Part shown: positions 53,765-64,000 of the stretch, piece after piece
How positions within the stretch are numbered: position 1 is the stretch's first letter
Layout: every line of letters starts with the position of its first letter
Source: Anaeromyxobacter oryzae
Lineage (GTDB): Bacteria > Myxococcota > Myxococcia > Myxococcales > Anaeromyxobacteraceae
Reading direction: 5' to 3'
Length of the DNA: 64,000 nt
NCBI RefSeq assembly: GCF_023169945.1
Contig: NZ_AP025591.1
Span: 2,378,501 to 2,442,500 of the forward strand
Position numbers and translations under genes: made by a program
Notes under the pieces: generated by a model
The model's input: the letters and a program-made list of their open reading frames with translations, nothing else
The model's database searches: none
What the model was told of the DNA's origin: nothing

Positions 53765-55642
53765 ATGAAGAAGATCCGCGCCGCCGCCGTGTCGTTCCTG
53801 AACGCCTGGCCGCTCACCGCCGGGCTGGAGACGTCCGAGCGCGTCGAGCTCGTCCTCGCCGAGCCGTCGCGGTGCGCCGCGATGCTCGAGGCGGGCGAGG
53901 TCGATCTCGCGCTCGTCTCGGTCGCCGCCCTCACGAAGGGCGAGTACGACATCGTGCCCGGGATGGCGATCGGCGCCGACGGGCCGGTGCAGACGGTGGT
54001 CCTCGCCGGCGAGCAGTCGCCCGCGATCTGGGACGAGGTCTTCCTCGACACCGCGTCCCGCACCTCGCACGTGCTCGCCAAGCTCGTCCTCGACGCGATG
54101 GGCGTCCACCCGAAGTTCACGCCGTCCCCCGCCGCCGAGGGGCTCGCCCGCGCGAAGGGGACGAAGGGCGCGCTCGTCATCGGCGATCGCGGCTTCGACG
54201 TCCACGCGAACCACGTCCTCGACCTCGGCCGCGAGTGGACCCGCCTCAGCGGGCTGCCGATGATCTTCGCGCTCTGGGCGGCCCGCCCGGGCACCGTGTC
54301 GCCGGAGGACGTCCAGGAGCTCACGCGCGCGGCGCAGCACGGCCTCGGGATCCGCACCGAGCTCGCGCAGAGGTTCGCGGCGCAGAAGGGCGGCGACCCG
54401 GAGAAGTACCGCCGCTACCTCACGCAGCGCATCCGGTACGGCCTCGGACCGTACGAGCTGCAGGGCCTCGAGGCGTTCCTCGAGCGCGCCGCCGCGAAGG
54501 GCTTCCTGCCGCCGATGAAGCTCCGCTTCGTGGACGACGTGGTCCGGACGAAGCGCGTCCGCCGCGCCGTCTCCCTCGACACCGCGCTCCAGAAGGGCGC
54601 CGACGGCGAGCGCCTCGACGCCGACGAGGCGGAGCTGCTCGACGAGAAGGCCCCGCTCCTCGAGCTCGGGCTCGCCGCGGACATGCGCCGCCGCGCCCTC
54701 CACCCCGGCGACACGGTGACCTACATCGTCTCGCGGAACGTGAACTACACGAACGTGTGCACGACCGCGTGCCACTTCTGCGCCTTCTACCGGCCGCGCG
54801 GGCACAAGGAGTCGTACGTCCTGACGCGCGAGGAGCTCACCCGGAAGATCGACGAGACCGTCGCGCTCGGCGGCATCGAGATCCTCCTCCAGGGCGGCCT
54901 CCACCCCGACCTCGGCATCGAGTGGTACGAGGACCTCTTCCGCTGGGTGAAGTCGAAGTGGCCGGTCATCAACCTCCACGCGCTCTCCCCCGAGGAGATC
55001 TGGCACATCGCGCGCACGAGCGAGCTGCCCCTCGACGCCACGATCGACCGGCTCGTCGCGGCGGGGCTCGACTCGATCCCCGGCGGCGGCGCCGAGATCC
55101 TCGACGACGAGGTCCGGCGCCGCATCGCGCCGCTCAAGTGCTCCTCCGACGAGTGGCTCACGGTGATGGAGGCCGCGCACGTGAAGGGGCTCAAGAGCAC
55201 CGGCACGATGATGTTCGGGGTCGGCGAGGAGCCGCGCCACCGCGTCGCGCACCTGATGCGGCTCCGCGAGCTGCAGGACCGCACCCGCGGCTTCACCGCG
55301 TTCATCTGCTGGCCGTTCCAGTCGGCGAACACGCGGCTCGAGCCCGGCGACGGGAGCGCCCACGCCTACCTCCGCACGAACGCGGTCTCCCGCCTCGTCC
55401 TCGACAACGTGCCGAACCTGCAGGCCTCGTGGGTCACGATGGGCGGCGGTGTCGCGCAGGCGGCGCTGCACATGGGCTGCAACGACTTCGGCCAGGTCAT
55501 GATCGAGGAGAACGTCGTCTCCGCGGCGGGGACCACGTTCAAGATGGACTCGGAGGAGGTCGAGCGGCACATCCACGACGCCGGGTTCAGGCCCGCGCGG
55601 CGGAACATGAAGTACGAGCTCGTGGGGGTCCCGAAGGCGTGA
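53765..55642 (+). CDS. mqnA-mqnC: Fused chorismate dehydratase (MqnA) and cyclic dehypoxanthine futalosine synthase (MqnC)
   Basis: A 625-residue fusion. Residues 1 to about 265 are MqnA (AAAVSFLNAWPLTAGL lead, SRCAAMLEAGEVDLALVSVA, MIFALWAARPG): it dehydrates chorismate to 3-enolpyruvyl benzoate. A linker of about 20 residues follows, then an MqnC radical SAM domain (about 290-625) with cluster cysteines Cys332, Cys336 and Cys339 in NVCTTACHFCAFYRP, ILLQGGLHPDLGIEW and SIPGGGAEILDDEVRR. MqnC cyclises dehypoxanthine futalosine. In most species these are separate genes; here the first and a later step share one polypeptide. The stop overlaps the amidohydrolase start by GTGA. Confidence 0.92.
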   Translation: MKKIRAAAVSFLNAWPLTAGLETSERVELVLAEPSRCAAMLEAGEVDLALVSVAALTKGEYDIVPGMAIGADGPVQTVVLAGEQSPAIWDEVFLDTASRTSHVLAKLVLDAMGVHPKFTPSPAAEGLARAKGTKGALVIGDRGFDVHANHVLDLGREWTRLSGLPMIFALWAARPGTVSPEDVQELTRAAQHGLGIRTELAQRFAAQKGGDPEKYRRYLTQRIRYGLGPYELQGLEAFLERAAAKGFLPPMKLRFVDDVVRTKRVRRAVSLDTALQKGADGERLDADEAELLDEKAPLLELGLAADMRRRALHPGDTVTYIVSRNVNYTNVCTTACHFCAFYRPRGHKESYVLTREELTRKIDETVALGGIEILLQGGLHPDLGIEWYEDLFRWVKSKWPVINLHALSPEEIWHIARTSELPLDATIDRLVAAGLDSIPGGGAEILDDEVRRRIAPLKCSSDEWLTVMEAAHVKGLKSTGTMMFGVGEEPRHRVAHLMRLRELQDRTRGFTAFICWPFQSANTRLEPGDGSAHAYLRTNAVSRLVLDNVPNLQASWVTMGGGVAQAALHMGCNDFGQVMIEENVVSAAGTTFKMDSEEVERHIHDAGFRPARRNMKYELVGVPKA

Positions 55643-56937
55643 GCGTGCGCGTCCACAGCGCGCCGTGGGTGCTCACGGGCGGCCCTTCGACTCCGGTCGC
55701 GGAGCGTGGCTCCGCGACCTCGAATCGGGGCGAACGGGACGGGGCGATCGCCGACGGCGCGATCGCCCTCGACGGCAACACCCTCCTCGCCGTCGGCCCG
55801 CGCGCCGAGGTCGAGGCGCGCTTCGGGAAGGCCGAGCGGCTCGACGCGGTGATCCTCCCCGCGCTCGTGAACGCGCACCTGCACCTCGAGCTCTCGCACA
55901 TGAAGGGCTGGGTCGCCGGCGGCGAGGGGCTCCCCGCGTGGATCCAGCTCTTCGTCGCGGCGCGGCCGCGGACCCGAGAGGGCGAGCCCGAGCAGGCGAT
56001 GGCCATGGCGGCGGAGGACCTGGTCCGCGCCGGGGTCGCCGCCGTCGGCGACATCACCAACACGCTCGCCTCGCTCCGCCCGCTCGCCGAGGCCGGGATC
56101 GCCGGGACGCTGTTCCACGAGGTCTTCGGGTTCGCGCCGAGCCGGTTCGAGGCCTCGCTCGCCGCCGCCCGCGCGGCCAGGGCCGCCGCCGGTGCGCCGC
56201 CGCCCGGGCTGCGGATCGTCGAGAGCCCGCACGCGATCTACTCGACGGGCGCCGCCGCGCTCGAGGCGCTCCTCCGCGGCGGCCCGGGCTCGCTGCACCT
56301 CGCCGAGGATCCCGCCGAGCGGGACTTCTGCGCCACCGAGGGCGGCGGCGCGTTCGGGCGGATGTACGCGTCGCTCGGCGCGCACTTCGAGGAGCTGCGC
56401 GTCGCCGGCCGGTCGCCCGTGGCGGCCGTCGCCGCCCACCTCCGGCCGCACCATCTCGCCGTGCACTGCGTCGACCTCGACGACGAGGACGTGGCGCTCC
56501 TCGCCGCGACCGGCGCCACGGTCGTCCTCTGCCCCCGGTCGAACTCGTACATCGTCGGGCGGCTGCCGCGCCTCGAGGCGCTCCTCGCCGCCGGCGTCCC
56601 GCTCGCGGTGGGCACCGACTCGCTCGCGTCGTCGCCCTCGCTCGCGCCGCTCGCGGAGCTGGCGCTGCTCTGGCGGGAGCACCCGGCGGTGCCCGCGGCA
56701 CGGCTGCTGCCGCTCGCGTGGAACGGCGCCGCGGTCGGTGCGTCCCACGTCGGCCGCCTCGTCCCCGGCGCCGCGCCGGGCGTCCTCGCCGCGCCGTTCG
56801 ACGTGGCGCGCGTCGACGATCCCTTCGAGTACGTGGTGTCGAAGTTCGGCGGCGAGGAGCGCGCCTTCACGTGGCTCGCGCGACAGTCGCCGGCGTCCCC
56901 CCTCACCCCCGATTCCTCGGACAGGTCCTCACGATGA
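55639..56937 (+). CDS. Amidohydrolase, aminofutalosine-deaminase-like (futalosine pathway)
   Basis: A 432-residue metal-dependent hydrolase. Starts at GTG 55639. HxH at His80 and His82 (NAHLHLE), His273-region HCVD and GTDSLASS are the metal-site blocks of the ATZ/TRZ-type amidohydrolases. In some futalosine pathways a deaminase of this family converts aminofutalosine to futalosine, so the operon position fits. Residues about 15-34 (GPSTPVAERGSATSNRGERD) look like an insertion between VLTG and GAIADGAIAL and are encoded by a REP-like element (55683-55738), in frame. Stop overlaps the prenyltransferase start by ATGA. Confidence 0.85.
   Translation: MSVRVHSAPWVLTGGPSTPVAERGSATSNRGERDGAIADGAIALDGNTLLAVGPRAEVEARFGKAERLDAVILPALVNAHLHLELSHMKGWVAGGEGLPAWIQLFVAARPRTREGEPEQAMAMAAEDLVRAGVAAVGDITNTLASLRPLAEAGIAGTLFHEVFGFAPSRFEASLAAARAARAAAGAPPPGLRIVESPHAIYSTGAAALEALLRGGPGSLHLAEDPAERDFCATEGGGAFGRMYASLGAHFEELRVAGRSPVAAVAAHLRPHHLAVHCVDLDDEDVALLAATGATVVLCPRSNSYIVGRLPRLEALLAAGVPLAVGTDSLASSPSLAPLAELALLWREHPAVPAARLLPLAWNGAAVGASHVGRLVPGAAPGVLAAPFDVARVDDPFEYVVSKFGGEERAFTWLARQSPASPLTPDSSDRSSR
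55683..55738. repeat. REP-like palindrome inside a coding sequence
   Basis: CCCTTCGACTCCGGTCGCGG at the left end and CGAATCGGGGCGAACGGG at the right match the REP family; the core TCGCGGAGCGTGGCTCCGCGA is a perfect stem around GTG. It lies in the amidohydrolase gene, 56 bp, encoding about 19 residues in frame. Confidence 0.85.
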
Positions 56938-57842
56938 GCGCTCGACCCCAGGCCGGCGAGGCCGCTCCCCCCCTCCGCCCGAACGGCGTCGTCGCCCTCG
57001 CGCGGATGGTGAAGCTCTCCCACTCGCTGTTCGCGCTGCCCTTCGTCGCGGCGGCGGTCGTGCTCGTCGCGCGCGACGCGCGGCTCGAGCCGCTGCGGCT
57101 CGCGCTCGTCGCCGTCGCGGTGGTCGCCGCGCGCACCGCCGCGATGGCGATGAACCGGATCGCCGATCGCGCCTTCGACGCCCGGAACCCGCGCACGATG
57201 CGGCGCGAGCTCGTCACCGGCGAGGTTTCGCCGGCCGCCGCGTGGGCGCTCCTCCTCGGGTCGGGCGCGGCGTTCGTCCTCGCCGCGGCCCTCATCTCGC
57301 CGCTCTGCGGCATCCTCGCCGTGCCGGTCCTCGGGATCCTGCTCGGCTACTCGTACGCGAAGCGGTTCACCTGGGCGTGCCACCTCTGGCTCGGCGTCGC
57401 GCAGGCGCTCGCGCCCATCGGAGTGGCGCTCGCCCTCACCGGCGGCGCCCCGGCGGCGTCGGTGGTCCTCGGCGTCGGCGTCGGCGCCTGGATCGCCGGC
57501 TTCGACGTCTTCTACGCGCTCCAGGACCTGGACTACGACCGCGGGGTGGGGCTGAGCTCGATCCCGGCGCGGTTCGGCGTGCGCGGCGCGCTCGCCTGGG
57601 CGCGCGGCCTCCACGTCGTCGCCGTGCTCTGCGTCTTCGCGGCGGGCGCGCTCGCCGGGCGCGGACCGGGCTGGGTCGCCGGCGCCGCGATCCTCGCCGC
57701 GACGATCGTGGGCGAGCACCTGCACGTCGCGCCGCGCGGGCAGCTCCGGCCCGAGCGGATCAACGTCGCGTTCTTCAACTACAACGCCTTCGCCTCGGTC
57801 GCGTTCGCGCTCTGCGCGCTGGGCGATCTCGCCATCCGGTGA
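56934..57842 (+). CDS. UbiA family prenyltransferase (MqnP-like)
   Basis: A 302-residue membrane enzyme with about eight helices. ATG 56934 overlaps the amidohydrolase stop. The first aspartate-rich motif NRIADRAFD (Asn74, Asp78, Asp82) and the second one, ALQDLDYDRG, bind Mg-prenyl diphosphate. It should transfer the polyprenyl chain, made by the enzyme at 40779, to the ring of the naphthoate intermediate. MqnP is the futalosine-pathway member of this family. The YAKRFTWACHLWLGVAQAL region is another family block. Cytoplasmic membrane. Confidence 0.92.
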   Translation: MSARPQAGEAAPPLRPNGVVALARMVKLSHSLFALPFVAAAVVLVARDARLEPLRLALVAVAVVAARTAAMAMNRIADRAFDARNPRTMRRELVTGEVSPAAAWALLLGSGAAFVLAAALISPLCGILAVPVLGILLGYSYAKRFTWACHLWLGVAQALAPIGVALALTGGAPAASVVLGVGVGAWIAGFDVFYALQDLDYDRGVGLSSIPARFGVRGALAWARGLHVVAVLCVFAAGALAGRGPGWVAGAAILAATIVGEHLHVAPRGQLRPERINVAFFNYNAFASVAFALCALGDLAIR

Positions 57843-57862
57843 CCGGCAGGGGGGAGAGACCG

Positions 57863-58441
57863 ATGACCGTCGCCGCGCAACGAGCCGCGCCGAGCTCGCA
57901 CGCGCTCCAGAAGGTGGACCTCTCCGTCGCCGACGCGGTCGGCGCGCTCATGGAGCTGTGGGGGTTCCGCCGGCAGCTCGGCCGGATCTGGGCGGTGCTG
58001 TTCCTCTCCGACCGGCCGCTCGCGGCGCCCGAGCTCTGCGACCGGCTGCAGATCTCGACGGGCCTCCTCTCGATGAGCCTGGCCGAGCTCCGCCGGTGGG
58101 GCGTCGTCCGGAGCGTCGAGATCCCCGGCGACCGCAAGGAGCACTTCGAGGCGGAGACCAACGTCTGGCGGCTCGTGACGCGGGTCCTGCGCGAGCGCGA
58201 GAAGCGGGCGGTCGAGGAGGCGCTGGCCACCTTCGAGCGCGCGCTCGCCGACGTGCGCGCCGCGCTCGCCGACGTCGATCCGGCGGTGAAGGCGCTCGCC
58301 CGGTTCAAGGTCCGGCGCCTCGAGGTCCTGGCCGACCTCTCGCGCGCCGCGCTCGCCGTGCTCCGGCTCCTCGTCGACTCGGCGCGCGCGGACGTCGGGC
58401 CCATCAAGGCGCTCTCGGAGGCGCTGGCCCGGCGCAGCTAG
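57863..58441 (+). CDS. GbsR/MarR family transcriptional regulator
   Basis: A 192-residue DNA-binding protein, ATG 57863 with GGGGGGAG 6 bases upstream. The winged helix runs about residues 40-90 (RIWAVLFLSDRPLAAPELCD, ISTGLLSMSLAELRRWGVVR). The C-terminal part is a long helical region (about 105-185) probably used for dimerisation. GbsR-type proteins often control their own operon. It closes the menaquinone operon, 20 bp downstream of mqnP. It is a candidate to bind the TTCAA-N6-TTGAA palindromes at 40740 and 49664, by context only. Confidence 0.88.
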   Translation: MTVAAQRAAPSSHALQKVDLSVADAVGALMELWGFRRQLGRIWAVLFLSDRPLAAPELCDRLQISTGLLSMSLAELRRWGVVRSVEIPGDRKEHFEAETNVWRLVTRVLREREKRAVEEALATFERALADVRAALADVDPAVKALARFKVRRLEVLADLSRAALAVLRLLVDSARADVGPIKALSEALARRS

Positions 58442-60270
58442 CCACCCGCCGCGCGCCCGGTCCCGGCGACGGCGGCCGCATCGGCGGGCAGCTCCACCGC
58501 GAAGGTCGCGCCGCGGCCCGGCGCGCTCTCGACGCGGATCGTGCCCCCGCTCGCGTCGACGATCTGCCGGGCGATCCAGAGCCCGAGGCCGAGCCCGCCG
58601 TAGTGCCGCGCGGGGACGGCGCGCTCGAACCGCTCGAAGATGCGCGCCTGGTCCTCGGGCGCGATGCCGATGCCGCCGTCCGCGACCTCGACCACCGCGC
58701 GCGTCCCCTCGCGGCGCAGCGAGACGCGCACCGCCGTGCCCGCGCCGTACTTCAGCGCGTTCGCGAGGAGGTTCGTCACCACCTGCTCGATCCGGAGCCG
58801 GTCGCCCTCCGTGACGACCCCGGGCGCGAGCGACACCTCGAGCTCGCTGCCGCTCCGCCGCGCGGCGTCGCCGAAGCGCGCGGTGACCTCGCGCACGGCC
58901 TCGCTGAGATCGAACCGCGCGCGCTCGAGGACGAGGCGGCCGGTCGCGATGCGGGACACGTCGAGGAGCGCCTCGACGAGCCCGCCGAGGCGCGAGACGC
59001 TCGCCGCGGCCGCCGCGAGACGCTCCGGCACCTTCTCGACCGACGGCGCGTCCCGCCGGAGCAGCCGCTCCGCCTGCTGGACCTGGAGGAGCGCCGAGGT
59101 GATCGGCGTCTTGAGCTCGTGGCTCGCCACCGACATGAAGACGTCGCGCGCGACGATGGCCTGGGACTTCGCCTCCTCCGTCTCCTTCTGGGCCTGGATG
59201 TCGGTGCAGGCCACGAACCAGCGGGCGACGCGGTCCGCCTCCACCTCCAGGGGCACGGCCGAGACGAGGAACCACCGCCAGCTCCCGTCCGCGGCGCGGA
59301 GGCGGTGCTCGGCGGTTGCGCTCGCGCCCGTCGCGAGCGTGCGCGCCCACTCCTCCTCGGCGCGGGCGCGCTCCTCGGGGTGGACGAGCGCGAGGAGCGG
59401 CGCGGGGCCGAGCTCGTCCACGCTCCGGCCCGCGAACTCGAGGAGCTGCGGGTTCGCGAACTCCACCCCCCCGGGCCCCACCACCACCACGAGCTGCGGC
59501 ATCGCGGCGAGCACGCGCCGGAGGCGCGCCTCGGACTCGCGGATCGCGCGCTCGGCCTCCTTCACCTCGGACAGGTCGGTGTTCGCGCCGACCCACTCCA
59601 GCACGGCGCCGTCGTCGCCGATGACCGGCACGCCGCGCGCGAGCGTCGGCGTGTACGTGCCGTCGGGCCGGCGCAGGCGGTACTCGAGCTCGAACGGCCG
59701 GCGCGCCGCGACGGCCGACTCCCACGCGCGGCGCGCACGCTCCCGGTCCTCCGGGTGCACCGCCTCGAGCCACCCGGCGCCGAGCCAGTCCTCGAGCCGC
59801 TGCCCGGTGAACGCGCGCCAGCTCGGCGAGTCCTCCACCACCTCGCCGGCCGCGGTCCTCGTCCAGAGCACCTGCGCCGACGCCGCGACGAGGGACCGGA
59901 GGCGCCGCTCGTGCTTCGCGCGCTCCGCGTACCCGGCGCGGAGGGAGGCGCTCGCGACCACCAGGGCGGCGGAGACCAGCATGAAGAGCACCGTCGCGAG
60001 CGCCGCGTGCGGGGACCATATCCCCGCGGGGATGATGACCTCCCGGTTGGCCAGCACCGCCGAGCAGGCCGTCGCGAGGATCCCGGGGCCGATGCCGCCC
60101 ACGTACGCCGCGCCGAGCACCGCCGGGAAGAAGAACAGGAACGGGCCGGATTGCGCGGTCTGCCGGAGCAGGATCGCGAGCGCGGCGGCGAGGAGCGGGA
60201 GCGCGACCGCCACGAGGTACGCGGCGACCGCGGGCAGCCGCGGTGGGGGTGGCAGGCGCAGGAGCGGCAT
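58438..60270 (-). CDS. Membrane PAS sensor histidine kinase (DUF4118-like N-terminus)
   Basis: A 610-residue kinase. Four N-terminal helices (about 8-115, with FLFFFPAVLGAAYVGGIGPG) resemble the DUF4118/KdpD-like sensor. Two PAS-PAC units follow (about 125-245 and 255-365), then the phosphoacceptor box VASHELKTPITS with His384 and a HATPase domain with NLLANALKYG, DGGIGI and GGLGLGLW motifs. Start ATG 60270. Convergent with the regulator gene with a 4-bp overlap. No response regulator beside it. Signal unknown. Confidence 0.88.
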   Translation of the reverse strand: MPLLRLPPPPRLPAVAAYLVAVALPLLAAALAILLRQTAQSGPFLFFFPAVLGAAYVGGIGPGILATACSAVLANREVIIPAGIWSPHAALATVLFMLVSAALVVASASLRAGYAERAKHERRLRSLVAASAQVLWTRTAAGEVVEDSPSWRAFTGQRLEDWLGAGWLEAVHPEDRERARRAWESAVAARRPFELEYRLRRPDGTYTPTLARGVPVIGDDGAVLEWVGANTDLSEVKEAERAIRESEARLRRVLAAMPQLVVVVGPGGVEFANPQLLEFAGRSVDELGPAPLLALVHPEERARAEEEWARTLATGASATAEHRLRAADGSWRWFLVSAVPLEVEADRVARWFVACTDIQAQKETEEAKSQAIVARDVFMSVASHELKTPITSALLQVQQAERLLRRDAPSVEKVPERLAAAAASVSRLGGLVEALLDVSRIATGRLVLERARFDLSEAVREVTARFGDAARRSGSELEVSLAPGVVTEGDRLRIEQVVTNLLANALKYGAGTAVRVSLRREGTRAVVEVADGGIGIAPEDQARIFERFERAVPARHYGGLGLGLWIARQIVDASGGTIRVESAPGRGATFAVELPADAAAVAGTGRAAGG

Positions 60271-60480
60271 CACGGTGCGGGCCGACCGTTCCGCCGGGGC
60301 GTCCCGGCGGCCCGCGGGGGCGAAGCCTACCGCCCTGCGCCGCATCCTGCACGCGCGCCGCTCCGGCCTCCCCCGCGCGGGGTCGGCGCCCCGCACCGAC
60401 ACCGGCGCGGCGCCCTCGGCCGCGCGCCCGCCGTCCGAGCCTTGCCCGCCCCGCGCGGGAACGGTAAGTAATCCCCCCTC

Positions 60481-61592
<1,112 letters not shown>

Positions 61593-61596
<4 letters not shown>

Positions 61597-62456
61597 GCGA
61601 GAGCTGGACCCCGCTCAGGCTCCTCTCCTGGACCCAGGGGTTCTTCGCACAGAAGAGCGTGGACGCGCCCAGGCTCACCGCCGAGGTGCTGCTCTCGCAC
61701 GCGCTCTCGTGCGATCGCGTCCGGCTCTACCTCGACTTCGACAAGCCGCTCGGCGACCCCGAGCTCGCGCGGTACCGCGACCTCGTCCGGCGCCGCGCCG
61801 ACGGCGAGCCCACCGCGTACCTCGTCGGCAAGAAGGAGTTCTACGGCCGCCCGTTCGCCGTCGACGCGCGGGTGCTCGTGCCGCGGCCCGAGACCGAGCT
61901 CGTCCTCGAGGCGGCGCTCGCGGCGCTCCCGGACGGCGGCGCGGCCCTCGACCTCTGCACCGGCTCCGGGATCCTCGGCGTCACCCTCGCGCTCGAGCGG
62001 CCGGGCGCCCGCGTGCTCGCGACCGACGTGTCGGGTGACGCCCTCGAGGTGGCCCGCGCCAACGCCGCGGCGCTCGGGGCGACGGTCGAGCTCACCCAAG
62101 GCGACCTGTGGGACGCCGTGCCACCCGGTGCGCGGTTCGACGTGATCGTGTCGAATCCGCCCTACGTCCCCCGTGGCGAGCTGGACACGCTCCAGCGCGA
62201 GGTCCGCCGCGAGCCGCGCCTCGCCCTCGACGGCGGCCCGGACGGCGCCGACCTGCTCCGGCGGATCGTCGCCGGGGCGCCGGCCCGGCTCTCGCCGGGC
62301 GGCGCGCTCGTCCTGGAGATGCACGAGTCACATCGCGAGCTTCTGCCGGGGCTCTGCCGCGAGGCGGGGTTCGATCGCGCGGAGGCGCGGATGGACCTCG
62401 CGGGCCTCCCGCGTTACACGGTCGCCCACGTGGCGAGCGAGCCCGTCCCAGCGTAG
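61593..62456 (+). CDS. prmC: Release factor glutamine-N5 methyltransferase
   Basis: A 287-residue SAM-dependent enzyme that methylates the GGQ glutamine of release factors. GTG start at 61593 overlaps prf[17 protein letters not shown] (SAM loop) and the NPPY motif at residues 188-191 ([11 protein letters not shown]) are diagnostic. The N-terminal helical domain (about 1-90) is complete. Cytosolic. Confidence 0.96.
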
Positions 62457-62539
62457 TATCGCGCCGGTTCTTGCAGGGGGATCACCTGCCAGCGGAACGG
62501 CGCCTCGCCGCCCTCCCCGGCAGAACGGAGAGAAGTCGG

Positions 62540-63807
<1,268 letters not shown>

Positions 63808-63808
<1 letters not shown>

Positions 63809-64000
63809 TGCCGGCGTCGACCGAGCTGCTCACCGTGGCGGTGCCCAAGGGCCGGCTCCTCGAGGAGTCGTCCCACCTCTTCGAGCGAGCGCTCGGCGTC
63901 TCCCCGAGGAAGCTGCTCGAGGGCACCCGCAAGCTCGCGGCCGACGCGCCGGCGGCGGGCCTGCGCTTCATCTCGATCCGCGCCGCCGACGTGGCGAGCT
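63808..64000 (+). CDS. hisG: ATP phosphoribosyltransferase, 5' part only
   Basis: The ATG at 63808 overlaps the murA stop (TGATG). The 64 residues seen (LTVAVPKGRLLEESSHLFER and later) match the HisG N-terminus, whose PKGRL is the ATP/PRPP-binding start of the first enzyme of histidine synthesis. The gene continues beyond the window. Whether it is the short (with HisZ) or long form cannot be told. Confidence 0.9.

Overview
The window is very GC-rich, tightly packed bacterial chromosome. It uses many GTG starts and 4-bp GTGA/ATGA gene overlaps. The gene set (futalosine menaquinone pathway, orphan hybrid-free histidine kinases, FG-GAP and TPR lipoproteins, CheD, cupredoxin lipoproteins, long-chain acyl-CoA and acyl-AMP ligases) and codon style suggest a myxobacterium-like member of the Myxococcota, most likely close to Anaeromyxobacter. 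That assignment is inference; no rRNA gene is present to confirm it. No tRNA, rRNA, prophage, transposase or CRISPR array was recognised.

Layout. 1-8.1 kb: a partial FAD/NAD oxidoreductase diverges from a long-chain acyl-CoA synthetase, followed by pirin, RNase Z, two ABC-2 (DUF990-type) permeases with a flavodoxin/ferredoxin-reductase-like protein, then two tandem cupredoxin lipoproteins that are a recent 549-bp duplication. 8.7-15.1 kb: M3 peptidase, GpsA, a membrane protein with TPRs and a TPR protein whose 3' end is triplicated. 15.2-15.7 kb is a repeat-rich intergenic stretch. 15.7-20.5 kb is a five-gene, translationally coupled operon: type III polyketide synthase, isoprenylcysteine-methyltransferase-like enzyme, acyl carrier protein, fatty acyl-AMP ligase and FAD oxidoreductase. 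It is a compact candidate pathway for a phenolic lipid or alkylpyrone whose starter is carried on a dedicated ACP. A MASE3-type histidine kinase sits immediately upstream.

22.4-31.8 kb: ClpB, then a small envelope/LPS set (GT2, O-antigen ligase-like, GT1, YejM-like sulfatase-fold protein) and a PAS histidine kinase. 31.8-36.4 kb: hemerythrin, CheD, aspartate-semialdehyde dehydrogenase, TruA and an unknown lipoprotein. 36.6-47.6 kb: GT39, FG-GAP lipoprotein, polyprenyl diphosphate synthase, unknown lipoprotein, and a 1392-residue DUF3857/transglutaminase/TPR protein. 47.6-49.2 kb is an HNH-endonuclease gene between long imperfect inverted arms, resembling a decayed mobile cassette.

49.7-58.4 kb is a menaquinone operon of the futalosine type: UbiD-like decarboxylase, MenG methyltransferase, UbiX flavin prenyltransferase, MqnE, an MqnA-MqnC fusion, an aminofutalosine-deaminase-like amidohydrolase, a UbiA/MqnP prenyltransferase and a GbsR/MarR regulator. 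The polyprenyl diphosphate synthase 9 kb away carries the same 16-bp TTCAA-N6-TTGAA palindrome in its promoter as the UbiD gene, suggesting one regulon. 58.4-64 kb: a large PAS histidine kinase, then prfA-prmC-murA-hisG (partial).

Intergenic DNA carries at least two families of short repeats: a REP-like palindrome (one copy of which lies in frame inside the amidohydrolase gene) and a CACGGG-rich element, plus local tandem arrays.
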